Below, piece by piece: positions 1 through 7,897 of a stretch of DNA of 33,572 nucleotides. Every line of letters starts with the position of its first letter. Within the stretch, counting starts at the first letter, position 1. The DNA lies in contig JALFNQ010000139.1 in the NCBI GenBank assembly GCA_022773965.1, positions 1-33,572 of the forward strand. Direction: 5' to 3'. The position numbers and the translations under genes were made by a program. The notes beneath the pieces are model-generated. The model had not been told where the DNA came from, did not search any database, and saw only the letters and a program-made list of their open reading frames with translations. This stretch comes from Lachnospiraceae bacterium (GTDB lineage: Bacteria > Bacillota > Clostridia > Lachnospirales > Lachnospiraceae).

Positions 1-87
1 GAACGTTCCAATACAGGCTCTGATCTGGAAGATCTGGAGCTTCAGCTGTATTACGGAGATGGGCTGATCCATGCAGGTTCTGATTGA
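1..87 (+). CDS. C-terminal fragment of an unknown protein, cut by the window edge
   Basis: Reading from base 1 in frame gives 28 residues ending in LIHAGSD and a TGA stop at 85-87. The piece is acidic and has codon use like its neighbours, but it is too short to assign a family. The -35 box of the next gene's promoter overlaps the stop codon. The 5' part lies outside the window, and I infer no function. Confidence 0.5.
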   Translation, partial: ERSNTGSDLEDLELQLYYGDGLIHAGSD

Positions 88-112
88 CTTTTCCTGTACA
101 AATCCTTATACT
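84..112 (+). promoter_or_regulatory. Sigma-A type promoter for the acyl-CoA synthetase gene
   Basis: TTGACT at 84-89 and TATACT at 107-112 are separated by 17 bp, each one mismatch from consensus. The -35 box overlaps the TGA stop of the preceding partial gene. The expected transcription start is near 119, just upstream of the palindrome at 124-137. Confidence 0.65.
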
Positions 113-123
113 TTAATCTATAG

Positions 124-137
124 GCGCTTTAAAGCGC
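124..137. promoter_or_regulatory. Perfect 14-bp palindrome, operator candidate
   Basis: GCGCTTTAAAGCGC is a perfect palindrome lying about 12 bp after the -10 box and 38 bp before the ATG at 176. A repressor bound here would block the promoter at 84-112. No regulator gene for it is visible nearby. It is too compact to act as a terminator because it has no loop and no T-run. Confidence 0.45.
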
Positions 138-175
138 AAAAGTAAATGATATTACAAAAGAATGGAGAAAACGTT

Positions 176-1813
176 ATGCCTATCACAAAATATTTAGAGG
201 ATAACGCCAGAAACTATGGGGATGAGATCTGTCTGGTTGAATTAAACCCTGCCATGGAGGAGACCAGACGCGTGACATGGAGAGAATATGACCTGATGGA
301 GCCCAACCGGGCTTCCGCTTATCGCCGTGAGATCACCTGGGGTGTCTTCGATGAAAAAGCAAACCGCTTTGCAAATCTTTTGATTTCCCGCGGAATCAAA
401 AAAAACGACAAGGTAGCGATCCTGCTGATGAACTGTCTGGAATGGCTGCCTATTTATTTTGGCATTTTAAAGACGGGAGCCATCGCTGTTCCTTTGAATT
501 TCCGCTACTCTTCTGACGAGATTGAGTACTGTGTCAATCTTGCAGAGGCCGATATCCTGATCTTCGGACCGGAATTTATCGGCCGTGTGGAAGAGATTGC
601 CGACCGGATCAGCAAAAACCGTCTGCTCTACTATGTCGGCGAAAACGACTGTCCCAGTTTTGCTGAAGATTATATCAGCGAGGCAGCAAACTGCTCCAGC
701 AAAAAGCCGGATATCGAGATCACAGACGATGACTATGGTGCCATCTATTTTTCATCCGGAACCACCGGTTTCCCGAAAGCGATCTTACATAAGCATCGCA
801 GCCTGATGCACGCAGCTGCCGTTGAGCAAAAGCATCACTCCACCGCAAAGGATGATGTATTTCTTTGCATCCCGCCGCTGTACCACACCGGTGCAAAAAT
901 GCACTGGTTCGGTTCCCTCGTATCCGCCAGCAAGGCTGTGCTCTTGAAGGGTACAAAGCCGGAATATATTCTGGATGCCGTTTCCACAGAGGGTTGCACA
1001 ATTGTCTGGCTGCTGGTTCCGTGGGCACAGGATATTTTAGAGAAGCTGGACTCCGGCGAACTAAAATTATCTGACTACAAGCTGGATCAGTGGCGTCTGA
1101 TGCACATCGGCGCCCAGCCGGTACCGCCCTCTCTGATCCGTCACTGGAAGGAATACTTCCCGAATCACGACTATGATACCAACTATGGCCTGAGCGAGTC
1201 CATCGGACCCGGCGCTGTTCATCTGGGTGTTGAAAACATTCACAAGGTCGGAGCTATTGGCGTACCCGGCTACGGCTGGCAGTGTAAGATTTGTGACGAA
1301 AATGGAAACGAAGTAACACAGGGCGAAGTGGGCGAGCTTGTTATCAAAGGTCCCGGTGTCATGGAATGCTACTACAATGATGAAAAAGCGACTGCCGAGG
1401 TGTTGAAGGACGGCTGGCTCTTCACCGGCGACATGGCGATGCAGGACGAGGATGGCTTTTATTTCCTTGTCGACCGTAAAAAGGATGTCATTATCAGCGG
1501 CGGCGAAAACCTCTATCCGGTTCAGATTGAGGACTTCATCCGCCAGCACAACGCAGTTCATGATGTAGCTGTCATCGGACTTCCGGACAAGCGTCTCGGC
1601 GAGATCGCCGCTGCGATCATCGAGTTAAAGGAAGGCACCACCTGTACAGAGGACGAGATCAACGAATTCTGTCTTGGCATGCCCCGCTATAAACGTCCGA
1701 AAAAAGTGATCTTTGCAGAGATTCCCCGAAATCCCACCGGAAAGATCGAAAAGCCGAAGCTGCGCGCCATCTATTGCGGTGAGCGTCTTGTGGAGGCTGA
1801 AAGTAAGGGTTAA
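176..1813 (+). CDS. AMP-dependent acyl-CoA synthetase/ligase (ANL superfamily)
   Basis: A 545-residue class I adenylate-forming enzyme that should activate a carboxylic acid to an acyl-AMP and then an acyl-CoA in the cytosol. The core motifs are present: P-loop SSGTTGFPK near residues 193-201, NYGLSES at 336-342, TGD at 417-419, the hinge RKKDVIISGGENLYP from about 434, and the C-terminal PTGKIEKPK with catalytic lysine near 523. The ATG at 176 is chosen over one at 146 because GGAG sits 8 nt upstream. A stretch of about 30 residues near the N-terminus (MEETRRVTWREYDLMEPNRA region) looks like a family-specific insertion. The substrate (aromatic, carnitine-like or medium-chain acid) cannot be read from the sequence. 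The gene is alone in its transcription unit, between the promoter at 84-112 and the terminator at 1831-1875. Confidence 0.9.
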   Translation: MPITKYLEDNARNYGDEICLVELNPAMEETRRVTWREYDLMEPNRASAYRREITWGVFDEKANRFANLLISRGIKKNDKVAILLMNCLEWLPIYFGILKTGAIAVPLNFRYSSDEIEYCVNLAEADILIFGPEFIGRVEEIADRISKNRLLYYVGENDCPSFAEDYISEAANCSSKKPDIEITDDDYGAIYFSSGTTGFPKAILHKHRSLMHAAAVEQKHHSTAKDDVFLCIPPLYHTGAKMHWFGSLVSASKAVLLKGTKPEYILDAVSTEGCTIVWLLVPWAQDILEKLDSGELKLSDYKLDQWRLMHIGAQPVPPSLIRHWKEYFPNHDYDTNYGLSESIGPGAVHLGVENIHKVGAIGVPGYGWQCKICDENGNEVTQGEVGELVIKGPGVMECYYNDEKATAEVLKDGWLFTGDMAMQDEDGFYFLVDRKKDVIISGGENLYPVQIEDFIRQHNAVHDVAVIGLPDKRLGEIAAAIIELKEGTTCTEDEINEFCLGMPRYKRPKKVIFAEIPRNPTGKIEKPKLRAIYCGERLVEAESKG

Positions 1814-1830
1814 CATCATTTGCCATCAAA

Positions 1831-1875
1831 AAAGGATGACTCCGAATCATAGTTCGGGTCATCCTTTATTTTTTA
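1831..1875. terminator. Bidirectional rho-independent terminator
   Basis: AAAGGATGAC and GTCATCCTTT form a 10-bp stem extended by CCGAA/TTCGG, with a T-run on the plus strand and an A-run before it that gives a T-run on the minus strand. It sits between the convergent synthetase and EamA permease genes and can serve both. Confidence 0.8.
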
Positions 1876-2799
1876 TGTTTCCGGTTTCATACATTCTACA
1901 GATCCCTTTTTCTCACGCTCAGGCAACTGCGCCAGTATCACTGCGATAAAAATGAGCACACATCCGCACAGCTCCCGCACAGAAAGCTTTTGATGCAGAA
2001 CTACCCATCCCGTCAGTACGGAAAAAACCGATTCCAGACTGAGAAGTAAGGTAGCCACCGTAGGGTTATAATTTTTCTGTCCCACGATCTGCAGTGTATA
2101 GGCTACTCCGGACGAAAGCACACCTGCATAGAGAATCGGAACCCACGCCGCCAGAATATTCGCGATATCAGGGTTTTCCGTAACAAGCATTGCGATACCG
2201 GACAGCAGTCCGCTTGTAAAAAACTGAATACAGCTCATCTTCACGCCATCCACCATCGGCGAGAAATGATCAATGATCAATATATGGAACGAGAACAGCA
2301 CCGCACACATTAAAAGCCACACATCCCCCCGCTCCAGTGAAAAGCCGCCAACCATACAAAGCAGATAAAAGCCAATGAGAGCGATCAACACGCTCACCCA
2401 TACCTTCCATCCACAACGACGTTTTAAAAAAATGCCGAGAATTGGCACGATCACGATATAAAGTGCAGTGATAAATCCAGCCTTTCCCACAGACGTATAC
2501 TGTATTCCAATCTGCTGGGCATTGGATGCCAGACACAAGATCACTCCACAGCTGACACCGCCAGCCAAAAGTGTCTTTCGATCCATCTGTGCAGCCCGCG
2601 TCCGCTCTTCGGGTGATTTTAATTTTCCAAGCAGATAAATACAAGGGATCAGCACCAAGCCACCGACAATGCTTCTCACACAGTTAAACGTAAACGGCTC
2701 CACATAATCCATGCCAACACTCTGAGCCACAAAAGCACTGCCCCATATAAACGCAGCCAAAAGCAACATGGCAGGATTTTTCCAGTTAAAATCCCTCAT
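1873..2799 (-). CDS. EamA/DMT-superfamily permease
   Basis: A 308-residue protein with about ten hydrophobic segments in two homologous halves, the typical EamA (drug/metabolite transporter) architecture. FIWGSAFVAQ near residues 18-27 matches the conserved start of the first EamA repeat, and the second half ends in a short charged tail. The substrate is unknown; relatives export amino acids, nucleosides or small metabolites across the cytoplasmic membrane. The ATG overlaps the stop of the upstream PocR-domain gene by one base (TAATG), which implies translational coupling and a shared ligand or response. The terminator at 1831-1875 ends the transcript. Confidence 0.88.
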   Translation of the reverse strand: MRDFNWKNPAMLLLAAFIWGSAFVAQSVGMDYVEPFTFNCVRSIVGGLVLIPCIYLLGKLKSPEERTRAAQMDRKTLLAGGVSCGVILCLASNAQQIGIQYTSVGKAGFITALYIVIVPILGIFLKRRCGWKVWVSVLIALIGFYLLCMVGGFSLERGDVWLLMCAVLFSFHILIIDHFSPMVDGVKMSCIQFFTSGLLSGIAMLVTENPDIANILAAWVPILYAGVLSSGVAYTLQIVGQKNYNPTVATLLLSLESVFSVLTGWVVLHQKLSVRELCGCVLIFIAVILAQLPEREKKGSVECMKPET

Positions 2800-3578
2800 T
2801 ATTTTTTCTGTGCGGTAATCTCTCCGACTGCCTCCGTCAAATGTTCCAGCTCATCCTTGATCTGATGATTGCAGGCACCAAAATCTGCTGCGAGAGAGCC
2901 TACCTTATTTGCAACGATCGCAAATCCCTTACCTGCCTCACCGGCACGTGCAGACTCAATGGACGCATTGAGTGCCAGAATCTTCTGATTCTTCTCCAGC
3001 TTGTCCAGATTCTTCGTATAGGCATTGATATTATGGATATAGGAAACGACATGCTCAAAAGTCTCGGAAGCCTTATCATTTGCATATACATCCTTGCTCT
3101 TGTAATACGCAGCAGCAACCATCTGGTTCACAACAATACCGAGCAGATCTGCACCTGCACGGATAGATTCCTCTGAGCTGACGCGGATCTTTGACAATGC
3201 CTCCACATAATCATCCGGATTGATACCAAGCTCCTGCGCGATCTCGCGGAATTTTTCCTCATCCGGCTCCTGCGGCAGGATCTGACCACCAATGATCTTT
3301 CCTAAATAATTTCCATCAACCACAATATCTTTGCTGAAATCCATCAGGCCTGCATGACAATAGTATACATCTCTGCCCTCCTGATCGCATTTCAGGCAAC
3401 GCTTTGCACCTTCTTCACTTCCTCTGGTATATTTCATACAAAAGTCGGTAAATCCAATCTCACCGCTAATATATTCGCCCTTGTCGTCCAATGCGATGGT
3501 CGCCATGCCGGTCGCCTTAGACCATGCATTCAAAATCTCTTCCAGTTGTTTTAAATCAACAAAATCACGGATATTCAT
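2799..3578 (-). CDS. Soluble PocR-domain sensory protein with a short chemoreceptor signalling hairpin
   Basis: A 259-residue protein with no membrane segment. Residues about 5-155 look like a PocR ligand-binding domain, with the conserved cysteines C47, C61, C64 and C74 in FCMKY, RCLKCDQEG and YYCHAGLMDF. After a linker, residues about 196-240 match the chemoreceptor signalling tip (LALNASIESARAGEAGKG, with IVANKVGSLA after it), the part that contacts CheA and CheW. The full receptor helical bundle and a HAMP domain are absent, so it is a minimal cytosolic receptor or an adaptor. PocR domains in other proteins bind small molecules, but the ligand here is unknown. AGGGGG lies 8-9 nt upstream of the ATG. 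It is the first gene of a two-gene operon with the EamA permease. Confidence 0.85.
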   Translation of the reverse strand: MNIRDFVDLKQLEEILNAWSKATGMATIALDDKGEYISGEIGFTDFCMKYTRGSEEGAKRCLKCDQEGRDVYYCHAGLMDFSKDIVVDGNYLGKIIGGQILPQEPDEEKFREIAQELGINPDDYVEALSKIRVSSEESIRAGADLLGIVVNQMVAAAYYKSKDVYANDKASETFEHVVSYIHNINAYTKNLDKLEKNQKILALNASIESARAGEAGKGFAIVANKVGSLAADFGACNHQIKDELEHLTEAVGEITAQKK

Positions 3579-3693
3579 TTGATTACCCCCTAAATTAGTG
3601 TAATAAGTCCTTAGATATAGTAATCATATCATATTTTGCACCATAATCAAACAATAAATTGACATTTTTCACAATTTTTCCTACTATCTATGC

Positions 3694-3726
3694 AAAAAGG
3701 CACACCGGTAAACCGGTGCACCTTTT
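3694..3726 (-). terminator. Rho-independent terminator of the sugar operon
   Basis: On the minus strand, AAAAGGTGCACCGGT pairs with ACCGGTGTGCCTTTT with two internal mismatches and a short loop, followed by T residues. It lies about 60 nt downstream of the isomerase-like gene. Confidence 0.75.
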
Positions 3727-3730
3727 AAGC

Positions 3731-3764
3731 ATCTTTCCGGCATCTATACACTCTGCCGAAAGAT
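3731..3764. other. Second hairpin between the isomerase gene and its terminator
   Basis: ATCTTTCCGGCA at 3731-3742 pairs with TGCCGAAAGAT at 3754-3764, with one bulged base and an 11-nt loop. It precedes the terminator on the minus-strand transcript and may protect the 3' end of the operon mRNA. It has no strong T-run of its own on that strand. Confidence 0.5.
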
Positions 3765-3781
3765 TTTAACATAATATCGAC

Positions 3782-5266
3782 TTATGCGAACGGATTCTCA
3801 GTCGGATAAGGAAGTGATGCAGGCTGATTGTAGTTGAGATCCTCCACCGGCACTCCGATGTACTTAAATACCTCAAACAATGCCTTTCCGTAATGTCCGA
3901 AAGCAACCGCTCCGTGATGAGGATAGTTCTTTTCGATCAGCACATGGCGATAAAAGCGTCCCATCTCCTTGATGGCAAATACACCGATGGAACCGAAAGA
4001 TCTCGTTGCCACCGGAAGTACCTCGCCCTGTGCCACATACGCACGCAGCTTGCAGTCAGCAGTAGATTGCAGACGATAGAATGTGATATCTCCAGGTGCG
4101 ATATCTCCCTCTAAGGTTCCGTTGGTCACCTCGATCGGAAGGCTTCTTGCCATGATCATCTGATACTTCATCTCGCAGCTTGCCAGCTTGCTGGAGCAGG
4201 TGTTTCCACAATGGAAGCCCATGAATGTATCGGTGTGTTTGTAATCGAACTTGCCCTCGATAGACTCTTTGTACATATCCTTCGGAACAGAGTTGTTGAT
4301 GTCAAGCAAGGTAACAGCATCCTCGCTGATGCAGGTTCCGATAAACTCGCTTAAGCAGCCGTAGATATCTACCTCACAGGATACCGGAATACCTCTTCCA
4401 GTCAGACGGCTGTTCACATAGCAGGGAACAAAGCCAAACTGTGTCTGGAATGCAGGCCAGCACTTTCCTGCGATCGCAACATATTTGCGATAGCCCTTGT
4501 GCTCGTCTACCCAGTCAAGTAAGGTCAGCTCGTACTGAGCAAGCTTCTCAAGAATCTCAGGCTTCTTGTTTCCATCGCCAAGCTCCTTTGCCATATCTGC
4601 AACAACCTCAGGGATTCTGGGATCATTTGCATGCTTGTTGAATGCCTCAAACAGATCCAGCTCAGAGTTTTCCTCGATCTCTACACCAAGATTATACAGC
4701 TGCTTGATGGGTGCGTTACATGCAAGGAAGTTTAACGGTCTGGGTCCAAAAGAGATGATCTTTAAGTCTGACAGTCCGATGATCGCTCTTGCGATGGGCA
4801 GGAAATCATGGATCATATCAGCAATATCATCTGCATCGCCAACCGGATATTCAGGGATATATGCACCTACATTGCGCAGCTTTAAGTTATAGCTTGCGTT
4901 TAACATACCACAGTATGCATCACCGCGTCCCTGACACAGATCATTCTGGGTTTCCTCAGCTGCTGCCACGAACATTTTCGGTCCGTCAAAATGCTTTGCA
5001 AGTAATGTCTCAGAGATCTCAGGGCCGAAGTTTCCAAGGTATACACACAGCGCGTTACAGCCTGCTGCCTTGATATCCTCTAATGCCTGCACCATATGAA
5101 TCTCGCTCTCTACGATACAGATCGGGCACTCATAAATGTCGTCCTTGCCATACTTTCCTTCGTATGCTGCGATAAGTGCCTTTCTACGGTTCACAGATAA
5201 TGACTCTGGGAAGCAGTCACGGCTGACTGCTACAATACCTACTTTTGCTTTGGGAATGTTGTTCAT
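3782..5266 (-). CDS. L-fucose/L-arabinose isomerase family protein
   Basis: A 494-residue cytosolic protein resembling the FucI/AraA-type ketose-aldose isomerase superfamily (COG2407-like). Candidate metal and active-site positions are E298 in SCEVDIYG, D322 in LLDINNS and H352 in FHCGN. The predicted reaction is interconversion of an aldose and a ketose that the operon's FGGY kinase then phosphorylates. The ATG at 5266 is chosen over one at 5320 because AGGAGG is 9 nt upstream. The 5' intergenic region carries a hairpin at 5302-5363. It is the last gene of the operon, after the DUF4867 and kinase genes. The actual sugar is not readable from the sequence; D-xylose, L-fucose, D-arabinose and rarer pentoses are all possible. 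Confidence 0.82.
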   Translation of the reverse strand: MNNIPKAKVGIVAVSRDCFPESLSVNRRKALIAAYEGKYGKDDIYECPICIVESEIHMVQALEDIKAAGCNALCVYLGNFGPEISETLLAKHFDGPKMFVAAAEETQNDLCQGRGDAYCGMLNASYNLKLRNVGAYIPEYPVGDADDIADMIHDFLPIARAIIGLSDLKIISFGPRPLNFLACNAPIKQLYNLGVEIEENSELDLFEAFNKHANDPRIPEVVADMAKELGDGNKKPEILEKLAQYELTLLDWVDEHKGYRKYVAIAGKCWPAFQTQFGFVPCYVNSRLTGRGIPVSCEVDIYGCLSEFIGTCISEDAVTLLDINNSVPKDMYKESIEGKFDYKHTDTFMGFHCGNTCSSKLASCEMKYQMIMARSLPIEVTNGTLEGDIAPGDITFYRLQSTADCKLRAYVAQGEVLPVATRSFGSIGVFAIKEMGRFYRHVLIEKNYPHHGAVAFGHYGKALFEVFKYIGVPVEDLNYNQPASLPYPTENPFA

Positions 5267-5301
5267 TTTTTTCGTCCTCCTAGTTATTTTTCTATTTTTA
5301 C

Positions 5302-5363
5302 GAGAGGCATGCGCCCCCACAACGCACTTTTGTACAAAACCAGGGGCACATCATGCCTTCTCT
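5302..5363. other. Intercistronic hairpin upstream of the isomerase gene
   Basis: GAGAGGCATG followed by GCCCC at 5302-5317 is complementary, with small bulges, to GGGGC and CATGCCTTCTC at 5343-5362. The loop of about 25 nt contains TTTTGTACAAAA, itself a palindrome. It lies between the DUF4867 and isomerase genes on the minus-strand transcript. No T-run follows, so processing or mRNA stabilisation is likelier than termination. Confidence 0.5.
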
Positions 5364-5445
5364 TATGATTCTTACTTTAAATCATCTTCTTCCCACGACG
5401 CGCCTCCATACGAAGTCGCGGGAACTGCATGACTTCTCTTTATTT

Positions 5446-6063
5446 CTATACTGAGATATTTTCTCCGATCAGGCCAATATGTGAACCTTCCGGCAATCCG
5501 CCCTCGGCATGTCCGATAAGCCATTTATTCTTTGCGGTAATCAGTGCATCCTCCCAGCCCTCATGCTTCTCATCCAGCGGAAGATTCGTGCCCTTAGGCA
5601 GCACGATCGCCACCTGAAAACCAGCGCCGTCCACGCTGCAGGGTGCATAGTGAAGGGTTGTTGCATACAGCTCAACAGCAGTTCCCTTCGGCAGGAAAAA
5701 TGCCTCTACCAGCGAAGTATCATATGTAAAATCCGGTGTGATATCGCTCTGTAAGCCCACTAACAGGATCGCATCGGTTCCTCCCACATTGATCTCTGAT
5801 GAGCGGTGATATTCCAGCGCATTGAGCAGATGGTTTTTACCGTTGCAGTAGCCGATCTGGATCGGCAGCTCTCCATAAGTCTTTGTCTGCAGCTCGTCAA
5901 ATACCGGAAGCGCTTCCAATGCTTCTACCGAAGGCTCATATACCACATCCTCCGGGTTCGGTGTTTTCTCGTTCAGCGCCTGCACCAGACCTGAAAAATC
6001 TATATTTTTTACTATTTTACCATATTTGCTAAAAGATGCGTCCGTTACTTTTTGGATATTCAT
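5446..6063 (-). CDS. DUF4867 family protein (AllA/cupin-like)
   Basis: A 205-residue cytosolic protein. Its N-terminal SFSKYGKIV and the later FFLPKGTAVELYATTLHYAPC and AIVLPKGTN segments resemble a cupin of the ureidoglycolate-lyase fold and match what I know of DUF4867. That family is repeatedly found beside fucose-isomerase-like and FGGY kinase genes, as here. The start at 6063 is set by AGGAGG 9 nt upstream; an ATG at 6090 lacks a site. The role is unproven: a sugar-binding, epimerase or mutarotase-like step in the same pathway is an inference from context. The gap to the kinase gene is about 70 nt, consistent with one transcript. Confidence 0.75.
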   Translation of the reverse strand: MNIQKVTDASFSKYGKIVKNIDFSGLVQALNEKTPNPEDVVYEPSVEALEALPVFDELQTKTYGELPIQIGYCNGKNHLLNALEYHRSSEINVGGTDAILLVGLQSDITPDFTYDTSLVEAFFLPKGTAVELYATTLHYAPCSVDGAGFQVAIVLPKGTNLPLDEKHEGWEDALITAKNKWLIGHAEGGLPEGSHIGLIGENISV

Positions 6064-6134
6064 CTGTTTTATCCTCCTTTTTTGGCACAAGGCACATCCA
6101 TCACCAGAATGCCCTGTTACCAGCTTTTACAAAA

Positions 6135-7604
6135 CTACTGGATCAGCGGAAAAATCGGCTTAACTGCCGGATAGATCTGCTTGAACTGCTGATAGCGCGC
6201 CTCATATTTTGCAGCCAGCTCTGCGTCAGGCTCTACCGTATCCACGACCTTTACGATCTTCGCTGCTGCTTCCTCAACATTTGCATATTCACCGCAGGCA
6301 ACTGCCGCCAGCATCGCTCCACCCATGGACGGTCCTTCCTCGTTGGCAAGTACATCCACCTTGATATTCAGCACGTTTGCGATGATCTTCTTCCAGAGCG
6401 GGCTCTTTGCCCCGCCACCACAGATCTTTGTGCGCTCGATGGAAATACCCAGTGACCGCGCCACCTCAAGGGAATCACGCAGTGCGAATGCAACACCCTC
6501 CAGCACTGCCTGTGTCATATCCGCGCGGGTCGTATCCATCGTCATACCGATAAATGTTGCCCGGGCATTGGGATCATTGTGCGGAGAGCGCTCTCCCATC
6601 AGATACGGAAGGAAATACACGTGATTCTCTCCAAGCTTCTCGATCTGCTTTTGCTCTGCTGCATAGTCCGTTGTTCCGATGATCTCGTCCATCCACCACT
6701 TATTGCAGCTGGCCGCACTCAACATACAGCCCATCAGATGATAATTTCCATCCGCATGTGCAAATGCGTGAAGTGCATTATTTTTATCTACGCCGAATTT
6801 CTCTGAAGAAATAAATACGGTTCCACTCGTTCCCAGGGAAATATTACACTGCCCGTCACCGACAGTTCCGGTGCCGACTGCCGCTGCCGCGTTGTCTCCG
6901 GCTCCGGCTGCCACCTTTGTTGTCTCCGGGATACCCAGCTCTGCCGCAATCTCAGGAAGCACACAGCCAACGCTCTCATAAGACTCGTAAATCTTTGCCA
7001 TCTGGCTCTCATTGATCCCGCAGATCTCCAGCATCTCCTTTGACCAGCAACGGTTCTTTACATCAAATACAAGCATTCCGGAAGCATCTGATACATCTGT
7101 GCAGTGTACGCCGGTAAGCTTGTATGCAATGTAGTCCTTCGGAAGCATGATCTTTTTGATCCTTGCAAAATTCTCCGGCTCCTTATTTTTCATCCACAAG
7201 ATCTTTGGTGCCGTAAATCCGGTAAAGGAAATATTTGCCGTGTACTCTGATAATTTTTCCTTACCAATCACATTGTTCAAATAATCGCACTCTTCCGTTG
7301 TCCGTCCATCGTTCCATAAAATTGCCGGGCGAATAACTTCGTCCTTCTCATCCAGCACAACCAGTCCGTGCATCTGTCCGCCAAAGCTGATTCCGGCCAC
7401 CTGACTCTTGTCGCACTCTGCCAACAGCTCCTTCAAGCCCTCCATGGTCTGTGCAAACCAGTCCTCTGGCTTCTGCTCAGACCAGCCCGGATGCGGAAAA
7501 TAAAGGGGATATTCTTTTGATACGATTTTTTTGATCTCTCCTGATGCATCCATCAACAGCAGCTTTACCGCTGACGTGCCAAGATCTACTCCGATATAAA
7601 GCAT
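6135..7604 (-). CDS. xylB: FGGY-family carbohydrate kinase, xylulokinase-like
   Basis: A 489-residue two-domain FGGY kinase of normal xylulokinase length. It has the N-terminal phosphate-binding VDLGTSAVKLLLMD, GGQMHG at about 75-80, LWNDGR at 96-101, catalytic aspartate D237 in AGAGDNAA, and the C-terminal nucleotide-binding GGGAKSPLWKKI. The family phosphorylates a ketopentose with ATP, D-xylulose to xylulose 5-phosphate in characterised cases. AGGAGG lies 7-8 nt before the ATG. It is the first gene of the operon running from the promoter at 7733-7762. Because the partner isomerase is FucI/AraA-like rather than XylA, the true substrate may be another ketose. Confidence 0.88.
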   Translation of the reverse strand: MLYIGVDLGTSAVKLLLMDASGEIKKIVSKEYPLYFPHPGWSEQKPEDWFAQTMEGLKELLAECDKSQVAGISFGGQMHGLVVLDEKDEVIRPAILWNDGRTTEECDYLNNVIGKEKLSEYTANISFTGFTAPKILWMKNKEPENFARIKKIMLPKDYIAYKLTGVHCTDVSDASGMLVFDVKNRCWSKEMLEICGINESQMAKIYESYESVGCVLPEIAAELGIPETTKVAAGAGDNAAAAVGTGTVGDGQCNISLGTSGTVFISSEKFGVDKNNALHAFAHADGNYHLMGCMLSAASCNKWWMDEIIGTTDYAAEQKQIEKLGENHVYFLPYLMGERSPHNDPNARATFIGMTMDTTRADMTQAVLEGVAFALRDSLEVARSLGISIERTKICGGGAKSPLWKKIIANVLNIKVDVLANEEGPSMGGAMLAAVACGEYANVEEAAAKIVKVVDTVEPDAELAAKYEARYQQFKQIYPAVKPIFPLIQ

Positions 7605-7703
7605 ACGTGATCCTCCTGCTATGTGTGTATTGCTATCGTTCTACGTTTTCATCCGTGCTCTCTTTACCATTTCTACGATTCATGATTTCGTTTTTCGCAC
7701 GTT

Positions 7704-7719
7704 GCGTGCACGTGCACGC
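7704..7719. promoter_or_regulatory. Perfect 16-bp operator candidate for the LacI-type regulator
   Basis: GCGTGCACGTGCACGC is a perfect palindrome with a central CG, the usual symmetry of LacI/GalR operators. It lies 14-29 bp past the -10 box of the kinase operon, where a bound repressor would block transcription. Confidence 0.65.
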
Positions 7720-7732
7720 TTTTGTTATTTAT

Positions 7733-7762
7733 ATTCTACACGACAACCACCGATTTTTGCAA
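7733..7762 (-). promoter_or_regulatory. Promoter of the sugar operon
   Basis: On the minus strand, TTGCAA (7762-7757) and TAGAAT (7738-7733) are separated by 18 bp, about 130 bp upstream of the kinase start. The palindrome at 7704-7719 follows immediately. Confidence 0.5.
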
Positions 7763-7855
7763 TACATTTACACTATATTTTTCATTCCAAACTCATTTTT
7801 GTGAAAAAGTGACAATAAATCGAACTGTTTTTTGGTGATTGTTTCAAATGTTACT

Positions 7856-7863
7856 CGTGCACG
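7856..7863. promoter_or_regulatory. Second operator-like palindrome next to the regulator promoter
   Basis: CGTGCACG shares the core of the 16-bp palindrome at 7704-7719 and ends 4 bp before the -35 box at 7868. The spacing suits autoregulation of the LacI-type gene or a DNA loop between the two sites (about 148 bp centre to centre). Confidence 0.5.
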
Positions 7864-7867
7864 TTTA

Positions 7868-7897
7868 TTGACTTTCCAGTGAGGCACATGGTAAAAT
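7868..7897 (+). promoter_or_regulatory. Promoter of the LacI-type regulator
   Basis: TTGACT at 7868-7873 and TAAAAT at 7892-7897 are separated by 18 bp. The start codon is about 95 bp further on. TTCAAA near 7919 and TATAAT at 7941-7946 form an alternative pair. Confidence 0.45.
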
